NCBI GenBank assembly: GCA_002189035.1
Contig: CM007991.1
Coordinates: 124,001-188,000, forward strand
Direction: 5' to 3'
Source of the DNA: Utricularia gibba
Lineage: Eukaryota > Streptophyta > Magnoliopsida > Lamiales > Lentibulariaceae
Length of the DNA: 64,000 bases
The position numbers were made by a program, and so were the translations under genes. Below the pieces are notes generated by a model. The model did not search any database. It was not told the DNA's origin and was given only the letters and a program-made list of their open reading frames with translations. How positions within the stretch are numbered: the first letter of the stretch is position 1; each line of letters starts with the position of its first letter. Of this stretch, positions 34,998 through 47,109 are shown in pieces.

Positions 34998-36329
34998 CTA
35001 CATGAGAAGGTGATGGACCCATTGCTCGACAACAGCAGGGGAACCATACCAGGGTCTGGTTTCATCATCTGATCCAACAGGTGAATGATAAACGCCGTCC
35101 AGGCTAAGGTTCAACGCGCCTTCTAAATGTGCAGCTACCTCAGGGACAATTCCATCACCCCATACATCTGCTTCACCGCATACCTGCTTATAGCCTTGGC
35201 CGACGAATCGAGCTTGAAAACTGTTAGGCTGCACTGCAGTCAAGCCTGCTCCACTGGAAGCTTCCTCGGTTGCAATGCTATTGGTGCTGGATCCAAGAAG
35301 ACGAACTCCTTGGAGATACCTCCCTGCAATGCACACATATCTGAGCTGTGGTGTGTACACAGCTTTTGGACAATGGTTTTCCACATAATCAAGGAGGCCC
35401 CTGGTTTGGTCTATTACTCCTGATATGCCTTTCGGTGGTGCCCTGTATCGTGTGGGTGAGTCCGACACTCGCGAGACACAAAAGATTCACTGTACAGATT
35501 AATGGAGCAATAGATTCTTACATATGGGGGTCCCTAAAGTCAAGAGGAGAGAAACATCAGACACACCAAACTCTTGTAAGTAAACACGGGCAAGCCAGCC
35601 TCCGGCTGAATGACCGATCAAAGATATTTCTGAACCTGCTGATGAACAAATCATGAACTTCTACTACTTCATTGAAACTAGTAATATGTAGGTAAGCTTA
35701 GAACCTTTAGCCATCTCTCTAGCTAAGGCCACGGCTTCCTCAACCCTCTCCAAGTACCTGCACTCGTACGTATATACTACATGCATCACGAACCTTGCAT
35801 TGCTAGTAAAACCATGGCTCATATTTGTATATATGTGTGCGTTGAGGTTCTTTGTTATTGAATGTTATTGCAGAGAGCACAACAAGGGAAAATTTACCAA
35901 TCAAGAACCGGCCGAGGACGTAGCGTCCCCCGCCAATAATTCCCGTCCAGCAAACCGGCAGCATTTCTGAGCCAATCAATTCTTGACACTTTTGCAGTTA
36001 CAGTCTCAACTCCGTAATCTTTCAAGACCAAGGCCAATTTCTTGTAATCATCGGTGTTGTTTCCTAAACCCTGCAGAAATCAGGTACGCCCACAAGAAAC
36101 AGGAACCGAAAGTCAAAACCTCGTTCATGTATTTCTTCATATTTCAATAAAAACGGATGGAGAAATTAGCTGGAAGAATCACGGCAGGGCGGTAATTGGT
36201 CACGGCGGCGGGTGAAGAAGATACTGCGTCGTTTTGAGAGACGGTTGAGCTGCAGCGGCACCGGAGAGTTGAGAGTTTTAGCCTTGACGCCGGTGAAGGA
36301 AGCTGCAACGATGCCAGAGGCGCAGCCAT
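34998..36329 (-). CDS. Alpha/beta-hydrolase, lipase-like, probably plastid-targeted; one-base deletion in exon 4
   Basis: Five exons in transcription order: 36329-36171, 36070-35898, 35757-35705, 35635-35522, 35442-34998. The N-terminus (MAAPLASLQLPSPASRLKL) looks like a transit peptide. The hydrolase part starts VILPGLGNNTDDYKKLA, and the nucleophile elbow is GHSAGG, followed by WLARVYLQEFG. A candidate acid is in DVWGDGIVPE and the His is in GVYHSPVGSDD; DETRPWYGSPAVV ends the domain. Family members are uncharacterised lipase/PGAP1-like proteins; the substrate is unknown. Exon 4 ends one base short of the phase needed by exon 5. The C run at 35526-35530 has five bases, and six would give GTPHM then APPKG as in relatives, for 314 residues. 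Intron 1 has no GT donor; the conserved junction ILP/GLGNN falls on CCA before GCTAAT, a GC–AG intron. Confidence 0.82.
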
Positions 36330-36588
36330 GTTCTTCCACCGACAGCCGCCGTAATGCCCTGCTCAATCTGATGAGCGGTTTTTGTGGTTGTCAATGCCCT
36401 TCTTCTTTCACTTCATTTTTCAAAATAATATGAACGAATTTTAAGTCATGAACACGAATCAAACTTCTCGAATCTTAGCCGTTAGGGTGATTAATGGTTT
36501 ACATATGTTAATTTAGTTTAATAATAATATACAGCTGTGGTGATGACATCATATACAACAGACTCATACGCCCGCCCAAACGGAGGTT

Positions 36589-36894
36589 TCAATTTTCTTT
36601 CCATTTCTCTTGGATCTCGACGATAGGCTTTTCCTCTTCCGAACGGCGAGAATCGGACGGTCGGTCCCCTGCGATGCTGCATTCAGAATCTAGAATTAGC
36701 GGTTTCATGCTGCTGTGGAATAGTGAGGTCCGCGGCTCCGCAATGACCGAATTGGTCAAGGCGTGTATGGCGGAAATCCCGAGAAGAAGGAAATTAAATC
36801 CAATACCGAACTCCGAAGAACAGTAACTCACCCCGGAGGCGCAGATCTTACGAGTTCGACTTGATATCGCGCCGAATCCATTGTTCTTCTTCAA
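36589..36894 (-). CDS. Unrecognised small open frame (101 residues)
   Basis: An ATG-initiated frame of 101 residues lies upstream of the hydrolase gene on the same strand. It has one hydrophobic stretch (about 31-44, GFNFLLLGISAI) and an acidic Glu/Ser-rich tail. A GTGAGT donor-like site occurs after residue 20, so it may be a first exon rather than a whole gene. I know of no family like it. It could be chance. Confidence 0.25.
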   Translation of the reverse strand: MKKNNGFGAISSRTRKICASGVSYCSSEFGIGFNFLLLGISAIHALTNSVIAEPRTSLFHSSMKPLILDSECSIAGDRPSDSRRSEEEKPIVEIQEKWKEN

Positions 36895-38938
36895 CAGTAA
36901 ACGCGGAGAAGACGATCGGAGCGGAGAGGTTGCGAATCCGGTGGATCGCAGTGCATGTGAGTTTGGGTGTTCCTGGGCCCCAAGGCGCGCCTACCCCACC
37001 ACTTCAGGTTAGCCGTGAGCTGTGGCATAGCCCCTCCCTTTCTATCAATTTCTACATTATATAATTTATTATTATTTAATGATGGACATTGAAACAGGGT
37101 TTAAAAAAAAAACTAAAAAAAATTAATGTGGACTATAGTCCCGGATAAGGTTGAAGATCAGGGTTTTCATTCATCTTGATTCGTCCCACGTCTTCGTCAT
37201 GAAGAGGAACAAGCACATGAAATTCCGGTGTCAAATAGCGGAGAATGTCCAGATTCATTGCCGGTAAGTAAACTTCTTGCTACCCATCACTTAATTATCG
37301 TCGATTATTTTAATAAATTGGTCACTGAATGTCCACTCCACGTATTGGTCAAGATGGAGAATCCCAGGGGCGGAATTGGAAATTGAATAGTTCGCACTCA
37401 TATGTCCAATTATTTACAAAATAAAAAGGAATAATATGAAATAATCCTGTCAAATTGTCACCAAGGTGGACTTGAAAATGAACCGCGTTTCTGGAGTAGC
37501 ATTACAAGGGCAAGGAGACGTGTCTCTGGTGAGTCTGAATGGTGGGGTGAGCAATCCCATGTGAGTGATCTCCACGGCAAGATTCGGCGTGTCGCCTTTC
37601 GATGAAAGAAAGAAACGGGGTCTGAGGTAAGGATCAGTTACGCTGGCTGTATTCTGTATTCTGTATTCTGCTATCTGCACTTTTACATATCTATCTGAAC
37701 TTTTATTAGGCTATAAATAGTAATTAAATTTGTGGAAAATTTAATGGAAAAGCTGTTCAAAATGCTAATTAATGCAGAGGAAAATTTGGAAGACAAGCGT
37801 AATTAAATTAGGAAACAATGGGGCTGTCATCCAGAGAGACAAGGAGAAAGACTTGTCGGAATTTGTTTATTTCCTCATTTTCTTGGCTCTCTCTCTCTCT
37901 CTCTCTCTCTGTTTTTTTCTGCCGTTTTTTTACTACTAACTCGTTGAACTCCCGCGAGCATGTTCATTCTCTACTCCAAGTCGCGCTACTTGTGATTTGT
38001 GAAAGTTTTTGTTTGTGTGGGTATTTTCCTTGGCTTCTTGTTTCGTCGTCCAAAGCTGGTATCTTTTTTTCGCTACTCGGCATTTAGATCTGAAGAGGAA
38101 TAAAGGTTTACAGAGAGAGATTCGCCCGTTTTGGGAGGGGAGGAATCGGGACTGCAAGTTATGGTACTTTCTTTGCAGCTTTCTGGAACTCAGTTTTTTG
38201 GGGGGATTCAATGATGCTTTGTGGGGCTCCTTTTAAGAAGAGCAGAGATTTTCTTTTCTTTTCTTTGCTCTCATTTCTTTTATTTTTTTGTTTTCACTGA
38301 CAAGATTGGCGGTTGATTTTGATTAGCCTCGCGTTGTGTAATGAGCCAGATCTCATGTGAGTTTTTTGGGAATTTGACTTTGCTGTTTTCCAGATTCTCG
38401 TAGCATCTTTTCCCATTTTTGTTTTTCTTGTCTTTATAAGTAATGAGGCTTGAGTATTGGATTTGGAAAAGATAAAGCGCAATAAAAGATTGATGTAAGA
38501 ATTTTTGATGCAGCAGAGAAGTTTGCTGTAACTTCTTGAGTGCAGTAGTAAATTGTTGCTGTAAGACTCGATGGAAGTTTCCCCGTTACCGTACATGGTC
38601 CAATTTCTTATTTGAAACCAAGGCACTTGTTTTCCTGTCTGATTCTAGCATATTTATACCTTGTTTTGCTTAAGGCTCAGGCATAATGATAAAGCATATG
38701 CTGACCCATCGTCCATTTTCATGCCTTCTTGCTTGAAAAAATACATCTTTTCTCTCCCATGATGGAACTTGAACACGAAACCCGACTGGCTTTATGTTCA
38801 GTTTTCTCGGCTGTGGTCTATTTAGAGTGAAAAAGCTTTTTGATTACTAAGGAATGCTATTGATGGGTTCTTTTGCAGATTTTATGAACCTTCGATCTGT
38901 AGTAAGCTGAAGGAAATGGGCAAGTAACCTTGAAAGGA
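36895..38938. other. Promoter, leader and probable leader intron of the DUF1005 gene
   Basis: No coding exon is supported. A GTATTCT-type short repeat sits near 37650. A (CT)12 run (37887-37910) lies in CT-rich DNA that looks like a 5' leader. A 3' splice-like site TTTTGCAG ends at 38879, 60 bases before the ATG at 38939, suggesting a leader intron. Confidence 0.5.
37887..37910 (+). repeat. (CT)12 microsatellite
   Basis: Twelve CT units in probable 5' leader DNA of the downstream DUF1005 gene. CT/GA repeats are frequent in plant leaders and core promoters. Confidence 0.95.
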
Positions 38939-40300
38939 ATGGACCCTCAGAATTTCATCAGGCTTTCTATTGGTTCGCTTGGAATTCGAGTTCCTGAGAC
39001 AGTTCTTCCTGCCGGAAACTCGCGCGTCCCTGCATTATCATCTCCATGTATTTGTGAGATTCGGCTTCGCGGCTTCCCCGTACAAACGACGCCGGTCCCC
39101 TATATACCCCCTGAAGCAAATCCTAGTGGTCACGCAGTTGTCTCCAGCTTCTATCTTGAAGAATCAGATTTGAGAGCAATGCTGGCCCCTGGTTGCTTTT
39201 ATGCTTCACATGCCTGTCTCGAGATAGGCGTGTTTACCCGAAAGAAGGACTCGAATTGTGGTGTTATCATAAAAAAGCCTATCGGGGTGCTTAGATTGGA
39301 TGTATCAGCTGAATGGGGAGAAGGGAAGCCTGCAGTTCTATTCAATGGATGGATTGGAATCGGTAAAAACAAGCAGGATGCCAGCAAGCCTGGAGCAGAG
39401 CTTCATCTTAAAGTGAAGCTGAATCCAGATCCCAGATACGTATTTCAGTTTGAGGATGAGACGAAATTGAGTCCACAGATTGTTCAGCTCCAGGGCTCTG
39501 TGAAGCAGCCTATTTTCAGCTGCAAGTTCAGCCGAGACAGGTGACCTACAAATGCTGCTTGTTTGCTAAGCTTTTCACGTTCCTTGATTCTTGATCAGTA
39601 CAACAGCTATAACTACAGGGTGACTCCCATGGATCTACTGAACGCATCCTGGTCGAATACCGAAGATGGATTAACCAACGAGAAGGAAAGAAGAGAAAGA
39701 AAGGGATGGAAGGTTAAGATACATGATCTCTCTGGTTCAGCGGTTGCAGCAGCCTTCATAACGACCCCATTCGTCCCATCAACCGGTTGCGATTGGGTGG
39801 CTAAATCCAACCCAGGAGCCTGGTTGATCGTCCGTCCTGATGCCTGCATGCCGGAGAGCTGGCAGCCGTGGGGTAAACTCGAGGCATGGCGTGAACGAGG
39901 TAGCCGGGACTCGATTTGCTTCCGCTTCCATGTTCTCTCAGATGTTCATGATGCAGGGGAGCTTCTCATGTCTGAAGTAACTCTCAATGCTGAAAAGGGC
40001 GGCGAGTTTTTCATCGACACCGATCGACATTTCCAACCCGGAAATGCAACCCCGCTGCCAAGCCCACAAAGCAGCGGAGACTTCGCCGCCCTCAATCCTT
40101 CCCATTGTGGATTTGTTATGAGATGCAGGGTACTCGGAGAGGGGAAACCAAGCAAGCCACTGGTACAGCTGGCCCTCCGTCACGTGACCTGCGTCGAGGA
40201 TGCAGCCATATTCATGGCTCTGGCTGCTGCAGTCGACCTCAGTATAGAAGCCTGTAAGCCTTTCCGGCGGAAGCTCCGGCGGCCCGGCCGCCATTCATGA
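38939..40300 (+). CDS. DUF1005 family protein
   Basis: Two exons, 38939-39540 and 39619-40300, separated by a 78-base intron; 427 residues, phases closed. The start is the first ATG of the family N-terminus MDPQNFIRLSIGSLGIRVP. Conserved blocks include CICEIRLRGFPVQTTPVP, FYLEESDLRAMLAPGCFY, RLDVSAEWGEGKPAVLFNGW and SWSNTEDGLTNEKERRERKG. Later come AAFITTPFVPSTGCDWVAKS, NPGAWLIVRPD, WQPWGKLEAWRERG and HVTCVEDAAIFMALAAAVDL. No enzymatic motif is known. Arabidopsis relatives include a gene induced by abiotic stress (ASG1), but the molecular role is unknown. Confidence 0.93.
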
Positions 40301-40390
40301 TGAGGCTTGTCGGCGTGTATAGGATGACATCCATTCCGATGTGAGTTTGCTAATGTTTTTTATTCACCAACTTATTTGCTTCGTTTACAT

Positions 40391-42213
40391 CTACCGACAG
40401 TACTCTTGGTAGATCCTTTCGAGCTCCTGCTGGTGCTTCTTTATATCAGCCCGTGCTCTCTCCCTCTCATCCTCGTCTTTCGATTCCAGTTTCTTGAGTT
40501 TTCGCGATATCTTCCCGTCGATGGATTTTATCTAGATTCACATTAGAAACCGGAAATCCGATCAGAGGTGATTCACTGTGAAAGAAGTGGTTGAGGAGAT
40601 GGATACCTTTCTGTGAGGCCATCGTCCAACTCCGCTTTTACGGCATATCTTCTTTATCACCGTCGGACAGAGGTTCATTTTCCGAGCAGCTTCCTCCATC
40701 GGGAGATCGAAGTAATCCCTCAAGTCCTTCATCTTCAAGCTCCTCGTTCTTTCACGCTGCTCACACAAGTAGAAGGACCTTCACTACAGCGTGCTCTCGT
40801 GTGGAGTTAAACAAAACACCCTGGTTGTGTGTTTCCATGCATACCTGTTTGGAAAGAGAGATCTTCTTCTTACACTCTGCGCTGCTTTCACCATCCAGTG
40901 GCTTGAGTTCCTCCTTTCGCCTTTTGAGAGAATCATCTTCACGAAGGAATCATGTCAAAAAAGGGCAGCAAAGAAGCAAAAAAACAGCATGATAGATGGA
41001 CTGAATTGAATCTTGATCATAGGGACTGGATCACTACAACATAGAACCACTGCAGTTGGATCCCAGCTTGTCTCCAGCCCGACCCGTCCACTTCGAATGC
41101 CGGACTCGTCGAAAAACATTGCTTCTAATATGTATCAGTATAACACCCATATCCTACTTACAATGTCTTAACAGCTATTGTATGAAAAAGGGTGTGGCAT
41201 TGGATTGAAGAAGCCACTGATGAGATCAAACCCCTTAAGTTCCTAAACTATTGAGGAGAAGCATGTGATTAAACCCTTGAACGTAAATCCTAATGCAGAC
41301 CCTATTAACATTTTGTCATGAAGTGCAATGTAGAATCCTAAAAACCTAATTTCACAATCAGGGATGTTTTGCATGCATGAACCTGTATTGTCCGGGGACG
41401 AAGGATTGAAATCATCCGAGACCCTGGATACGGACAATCCAACGGAAAGTGCATCATAGAAGGGGAGGAGGGGATCTTCGAGTGGGAAATATCCATCTTC
41501 CTCGCAAGTCTTGAAGTATTGGAGCAAGAACTTCTTCACCTTCTTGGGTCCTTCCATGCTAAAACTGCGATGAAAGAACAGTAAGTTGTGTATTTAGATG
41601 TCCTTCTTGGAGGTCTCTCGACCCTTTTTCAACTCACTCTATGAATTGATTATGCTGAGTCGGAAGAGATGAATCGAGATCGTGTTTTGATAGAACAGCA
41701 TGTGTGATTGTCCCTAATCTTCCATGAATCTCGAGACGCTGAATCTCTAAACCTGTAAGAAAAGAGAAACGAACCCTTTTCTTACCAATTCCAACCAATC
41801 AGATTAAACTATAATGAGTAAGTACCATTGAAGTGCGTGATCTCTCTTAAAGTTTGGCAACAAATGCAGGAGACTTGCGATTCCGGAACGACGAATCCGA
41901 AATTGGGCAATGTATCAGCCGGATTTTGGCAACTGCTGCTTTCTCCAAAAGGAAATGATGGCACTGCTGCAGTCGGTAGATCAATGACTTCATCTGTGTC
42001 ATTGAAGAAGGTGGTTACGAAACTGGAATCATGAGACAATCCTTTAGCATCGGCGTTTCGGTGAATTGTAGCATCCAGTGACGCTTGGTTCTGGTTCAGG
42101 GGAAGTTCACACAGGCCGAGAGTTGGATTCTCATCCACAAACATGGAAGAAAAAGAAATGTCTTGGGGCGGCGGAAGAAGTTCCTGGAAGTATTTGGCGT
42201 ATTCGGCATCCAT
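40391..42213 (-). CDS. RKD transcription factor (RWP-RK domain)
   Basis: RKD proteins control egg-cell identity and early embryo patterning in Arabidopsis. Six exons in transcription order: 42213-41826, 41752-41638, 41564-41383, 40936-40845, 40756-40607, 40531-40391; 355 residues, all phases closed. The N-terminal region holds the RKD block CICCQTLREITHFNGLEIQR, EIHGRLGTITHAVLS and FSMEGPKKVKKFLLQYF. The RWP-RK domain is MKDLRDYFDLPMEEAARKM...CPTVIKKICRKSGVGRWPHRK, followed by a charged coiled-coil tail (ISRKLKKLESKDEDERERA). The DUF1005 stop is only 90 bases away on the other strand, so the 3' UTRs probably overlap. Confidence 0.9.
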
Positions 42214-42459
42214 TCAGCGACGCTTGGCGCCGACCAAGCGCCGCGGCGGAGACTGGGGCTCAGGGGATGATCGCTTCAAGATTGCTTTTTGCGGCAAAAA
42301 TGACAACACAATACAATCTCGCGGGTGAAAAGGTGGCCGGTTTTTCTGACCGTTGGAAAAGCAGTTATTGTTAATATTTTATTATTTTTGAGATAGTAAT
42401 ATTTTAATCTAACTGTTATTTCCAACGGTTGAATGCTGAGCCAATCTGATCAACCCTTC

Positions 42460-44306
42460 TTATTTTGGATCGATGTTCTTCTTCTTCTTCTTCTTTATCT
42501 GGCAATCGGAATTGTGGGCCGCCGTCGAAACGCATCCGAATTTCCTCTTCATCTCCTTCCAGAGACTCGGTTTTCGTCTACAGGTGCTTCCTTTCTCAAT
42601 CTCCTTCCTCATTACAGAACATTCTTGCTCCAGCTCCAGCACTTTGCTGCCCATCATCTGTATCTCCGTCCTCACTTGTTCATCAATGTGCTCCTCTTCC
42701 TCTGGGAATTTGATGAATTCTCCCTCAACGGTCTTCCTCAGATTCAACTGGATGACAAACAAGGCTTGAACCATTACCCGAACCGGCATCCTCTCGTTCT
42801 GAGCAAGGTGTTGTAATGCCTCAGCAGACATCTTGCCACAGTCGAGAACGCTGCAGAGTTCTTCTCGTTCGGATTCAGTTAAATGTGGATGCTTGTTTAG
42901 GTAGATGTCAACTGCCCTGTAAATCCCATCATAGGTTCTAAGGGTTCCCACTGATGCTGCAGTTGACATGTTGGCCAGTTCTATGAATGTTGTGATCTTC
43001 AACCCGATATCCGATGATATCTCCGCTATGAATTTGTCGAGAAGCTCCGCTACAAAGTTTATCTTCCCAAAATCCTTGCAGTTGTAGTTGAAGTAGAAAT
43101 GCTTCAAGATCCTCTTTACACTGTCAGTGTCATACTGTTCATCCTTTGCATATCCATGACAGGGAATTAAGAGATCTTCTGGAGATGCTTCGTCTAATTG
43201 CTTCCCGATCCGAATCTCCAAACTGTTCTTACATTCGTTGCTGCATTCGAGAACAATGGCATGGTGCAGCAGCTTGAATAGAACTTGACAGGGAGTCATG
43301 CCTCTGTCTTCAGGAAGCATTCTAACCAAACCTTCAACCATATTCCTTAGTGAAGTCCTTCCATAAATTGAGGCATCTTCTCCAATTTTGGGTGCATTGA
43401 AGATACAAGTTCTTGCATATTCACATAGACTTGCAGCAATGTACTCACGTGGGACCTGACTCTGAATCATGGCTTCCATTATAGTTTCATATAGCTCAAA
43501 CGGAAGCAGAGCCAAACCTTCTGGTTTCCAGTCGATATCGAATAGCTTCCTTCTAGCATTCGGCTTGTAAGTTGTGGACTCATTTTCACTACCTCCACTG
43601 TTGCTGTTAAGAAATTTCAATGGCTCTCCGAGCAGGCGAGGGTCATCAAGAACCTCTGCGATGATAGTTTCGATACAGCACTTAACTAGTCCAAGCTTGA
43701 TTGCATGTTGGAGAACACTGGCTGAATGTTTGAGAGCTTTTATGCAGTTGCTCCAACTTGGAATGATTTGTTTCTCAAAGAACAACAGAGCTTTGGTTAG
43801 AAGATTTTCCGAGCAATGGCTCTCCGTCATTCCTAGGAAATGCGATATACAAGTGACACGGATGATGTTCTCCGGTGAGAGATGGACCTCGAAACCATAA
43901 CAGAATCCTGCAACAAGCTCCATGGATTCATGATCAGCAGGGATATCATGAAGCAAATGGGATAGCTCTCCGTGAGGATTCATCGCAAGCATCGCAGCAA
44001 TCTTCGAGGACTTGGCTGCCAGAAGCTCCTAGAAAGACATTAGAGTTAACAGATTTGATCAAGATTGATTGCAAGTGAACAGAAATGTGAGGTTATTTCT
44101 CTCTTAACCTTGTCAAGACTGAGACACGATCCATGGAGGTTAAGCTTGATCTCTGATAATGGCTTTAGACCTCTGTTTCCTGTATAACAATAGACAGGGT
44201 TCACGGCATTCGAGTTGGTGTCAACCTTTCTGATACAGCCTTCATTAAAGAGATTTAAAAAAAAAAAAAGCTAACCGGAGCATTCAATCCCTTTTCTTGA
44301 CGTCAT
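42460..44306 (-). CDS. BTB/NPH3 (NRL) family protein, CUL3 adaptor-like
   Basis: NRL proteins are plasma-membrane or cytosolic adaptors, some linking CUL3 ligases to phototropin and auxin-transport signalling. Three exons: 44306-44276, 44179-44109, 44028-42460; 556 residues, phases closed. The BTB part is short and divergent (IKLNLHGSCLSLDKELLAAK, SKIAAMLAMN). The NPH3 domain contains DIDWKPEGLALLPFELYETI, VPREYIAASLCEYA, MLPEDRGMTPCQVLFKLLHH and the hallmark YDGIYRAVDIYLNKHPHL. The C-terminal coiled coil is followed by a lysine run encoded by a CTT microsatellite (42478-42495). The start is the ATG giving MTSRKGIECSGN; an intron in the leader is possible, since DNA up to 44700 looks transcribed. 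Confidence 0.9.
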
Positions 44307-45119
44307 TTCATGGCAGCCTCTTCTCAGCTTCAGACCTCTAAAACCACCACAAAAAACCATGTTATAAAACTGATGCAACAGCCAGACCCAGAAGGAGGCG
44401 GCTTCGACTTCTTACAAACATAATGGAAATCAGTATCATCTCAACCAAAAAACACAACGGTGATCGAAGTGTCAAGTTGCGCACAACACACGACAAAAAT
44501 TGTGGACAAGATGAATGCAAATTCGCAATGAAATCACGAATCTGCGGGAGCCCGGATCACATAAGGATCATGATCATTCATACGTACAAAAATTCAATCA
44601 ATCCCAACAACATGATGCAGAAAACTGAGAAATGAAACATCGCATCATACTTCCCAGAGAAGAGAAACACCGCCTTCAGGTGAATTTGCGGTTACCGTTA
44701 TCGGAAAATGGGATTCAAAAAGTTTGAAATACTGCGTTTGAATTGGTGAAGCAGGACAGCTACGCCCTGTTCGTTGGGGGAGTGATTATCAGTTAGAGTT
44801 TCTAGCGATTGGAAAACGCAACTTATTTATCTTAAAAAATAACTTCTTTTTTTCATGTTTTAAACGTGTTTCAATTAACGTTTCAGAGACAGTTGACAGA
44901 AAAAACTCCGTGGAAAAAACCAGAGACGAAAAGACAGGGAGGTATTGAGAGTAAATAGTCATTAACCTTGAAACATTTTTGCAGTAAAGAAAGAAAGACA
45001 AGGAACAAAAATGCATCAGGTAACGAGAATATAGCAAACCCAGTTTAGTTTGAACACCTGCCCGGATGATGGAAAGCATCTTTGATACAACGGGGCAGGA
45101 GTTGCCATCGGAAAAGGTC
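44307..45119. other. Intergenic: NPH3 leader/promoter and RGG-protein 3' UTR
   Basis: No coding exon was recognised. Both flanking genes are on the minus strand, so this holds the promoter of the NPH3 gene and the 3' UTR of the RGG gene. Confidence 0.55.
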
Positions 45120-47109
45120 TTATTTTCCACCACCCAGGATGGGAAATTGACCAGGATCCTCGATGGCCAGTTCCTTGTTATTGCTCAAGCCACTGCCTCC
45201 AGTGTATCCACCACGGGCGCCACGTCCACGGCCTCTCCCGCGTCCACCGGGGGAGTAATACCTCTCGCCCTCAGCAGGTTTTAGGAACTCGTTGATGCTG
45301 ACAGACTGGAACAGAATCCAGAGAGAGAGAGCAGTTCAGGGTGGGATAGTTTGGTGGTTCTGGTAATGAGTTACTGAATGCTACACTACCTTTTTGGCTC
45401 TCTCCTCTTTCTCTGCAAGTTCCTTCTTCTTATCCTTGTCAGACCCCTGAAAGCATTGGGTTCAGACAATGTAAAGTGCGACAGTACAAAGTGATGAATG
45501 AAATGTGACTCACCAGTTTGATAAACACATCATCGCTACCCTTCTTGTTTGAAAGCTGTTGCATTGATTCAAACTCCTTCGTGTCAACTTTCCTTTCCTC
45601 GGTTTTCAAGGCAATCAGTGCTTTCCGCTTCTCCTCAAGAAGCTTCTCATACTCTTCAAGAGTCATCTCCTGGATTAGAAAAGACAACTTGCTTAAACAT
45701 AGCCGGCTTTGGTAGCAAAAAAAAATAAAAATAAAACGGGGATAGGGATGTATTCACCTTGTCCTCGGGTTCCTTCTCTTCAACTTCCTTTGTAGACACC
45801 TCTTTGTCGCCATCTGCAGCAGGTTCATTTTCAGTCTCACGCTTCTCTTCACTCACAGGTTTCTCCTCTTCCTTAGCTGCTACATCCTCAGTCCCTCTAC
45901 CAAGATATGAACTTAACCAGTTTAGATATGCTGCAATGTTGCGGATTCTAAAAACAGTATGAAATACTCACTGAGCCAAATCATCGGCCTGAGTACCCCA
46001 GTTACCTCTCCCAGCTCCACCTCGCTTGATCTCATTCCTATGAAATATAACGAGTTTAACGAGAACCACAACTCTGGAATTCAATAATTTCATATAATAC
46101 ACAAGTAACCCACATCACTTGGTAATGATAAATATCAATAAGCTTACACTTAAATACGAATTTCCAAAGCAGATATCTTGAATATCTGTAACATGAAAAA
46201 ACCACACATACCCTCTTCCAGTTCCACTTCGGCGGTCAAACGTCCTACGAGGACGCTCCCTATCTCCATCTCCAATATCCCCATTGCCGAAACCTTCTCT
46301 GCGACCACCACGAGGTGGACCACGGGGGCTACCAGCATATCCACCACGCTTTTCGGAAATCTTCCCAGCTTCAGCACCATCAGTAGTGCCCTGTCGGGTG
46401 GGAATATCAATACCAAAGGAATTCTCATTGGTTTGTGAATCTCTGTAGGGCCCAGTTGCAACTCCACGCCCACGCCCATATCCACGACCACCACCTCGAC
46501 CTCCTCGGGTAGGTTCAGATCTAGCTTCTCTAACTGTTCTTATGCAGCACAATGTCAATAAATAACAAAAAACACTCCAGAAGAACATTAGCAACATAAT
46601 TCACTAGTTCATATTCATCATGACGGAATCATTCACCGGTAAACAATCCATGTACCCCAACTGCAGCATTCGAATGCCTCAGCATAAACCACTTCTTTAA
46701 AAAATAATGACATGAACATAATATGAGAACTAAATACTTAGTACGCCACAAACACATGAAATAAAATGTTAAGCGCCAACCCAAAGCTCAGCTTTGAATT
46801 TTAGAACAGGTCAACCCCATCCCAATATAAGAGCAATTACACATCTCCCACTAATCATATTCCAATATTCATATCTAGATAAAAAATGAAATTACCAGCC
46901 TGTGCAGGAGGGAGGGGCTTTGAGGGAAGCTTAGCCTGCGCTGCAGTAGCGGACCCAGCAGCAGCTTCCTTATTCTGAGTCGGCAGTTTCTTAGTCGCCA
47001 AGGCCGGACTTTTCTTGGGCTCGACCTTTTGCTGACTAGCAGTAATCAACAGCGACGGATCCTCCGTATCATTATCACCCAACAAATCAAATGGGTTCAA
47101 CGTTGCCAT
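45120..47109 (-). CDS. RGG-repeat mRNA-binding protein, hyaluronan/SERBP1–Stm1 family (RGGA-like)
   Basis: Seven exons in transcription order: 47109-46896, 46533-46212, 46037-45972, 45896-45758, 45669-45514, 45446-45390, 45305-45120; 379 residues, all phases closed. The N-terminal Stm1-type motif is MATLNPFDLLGDNDTEDPS. Two RGG-rich regions (RGGRGGGRGYGRGRG; GGRGRGRGARGGYTGG) flank a central Glu-rich segment and the family core MTLEEYEKLLEEKRKALIAL. It ends ELAIEDPGQFPILGGGK. Animal and yeast relatives clamp mRNA and eEF2 on idle ribosomes; Arabidopsis RGGA affects salt and drought tolerance. Role here is inferred from the family. Confidence 0.93.

Noticed and set aside
40532-40606. RKD last intron starting GTATCC, a possible U12 GT–AG intron
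   Set aside because: The donor continues ATCT rather than TT, and no CCTTAAC-like branch site lies near the acceptor; an ordinary U2 intron fits.
42460-42769. Plus-strand Phe/Ser-rich open frames at the NPH3 end
   Set aside because: Shadow of the CTT repeat and coding DNA on the minus strand.
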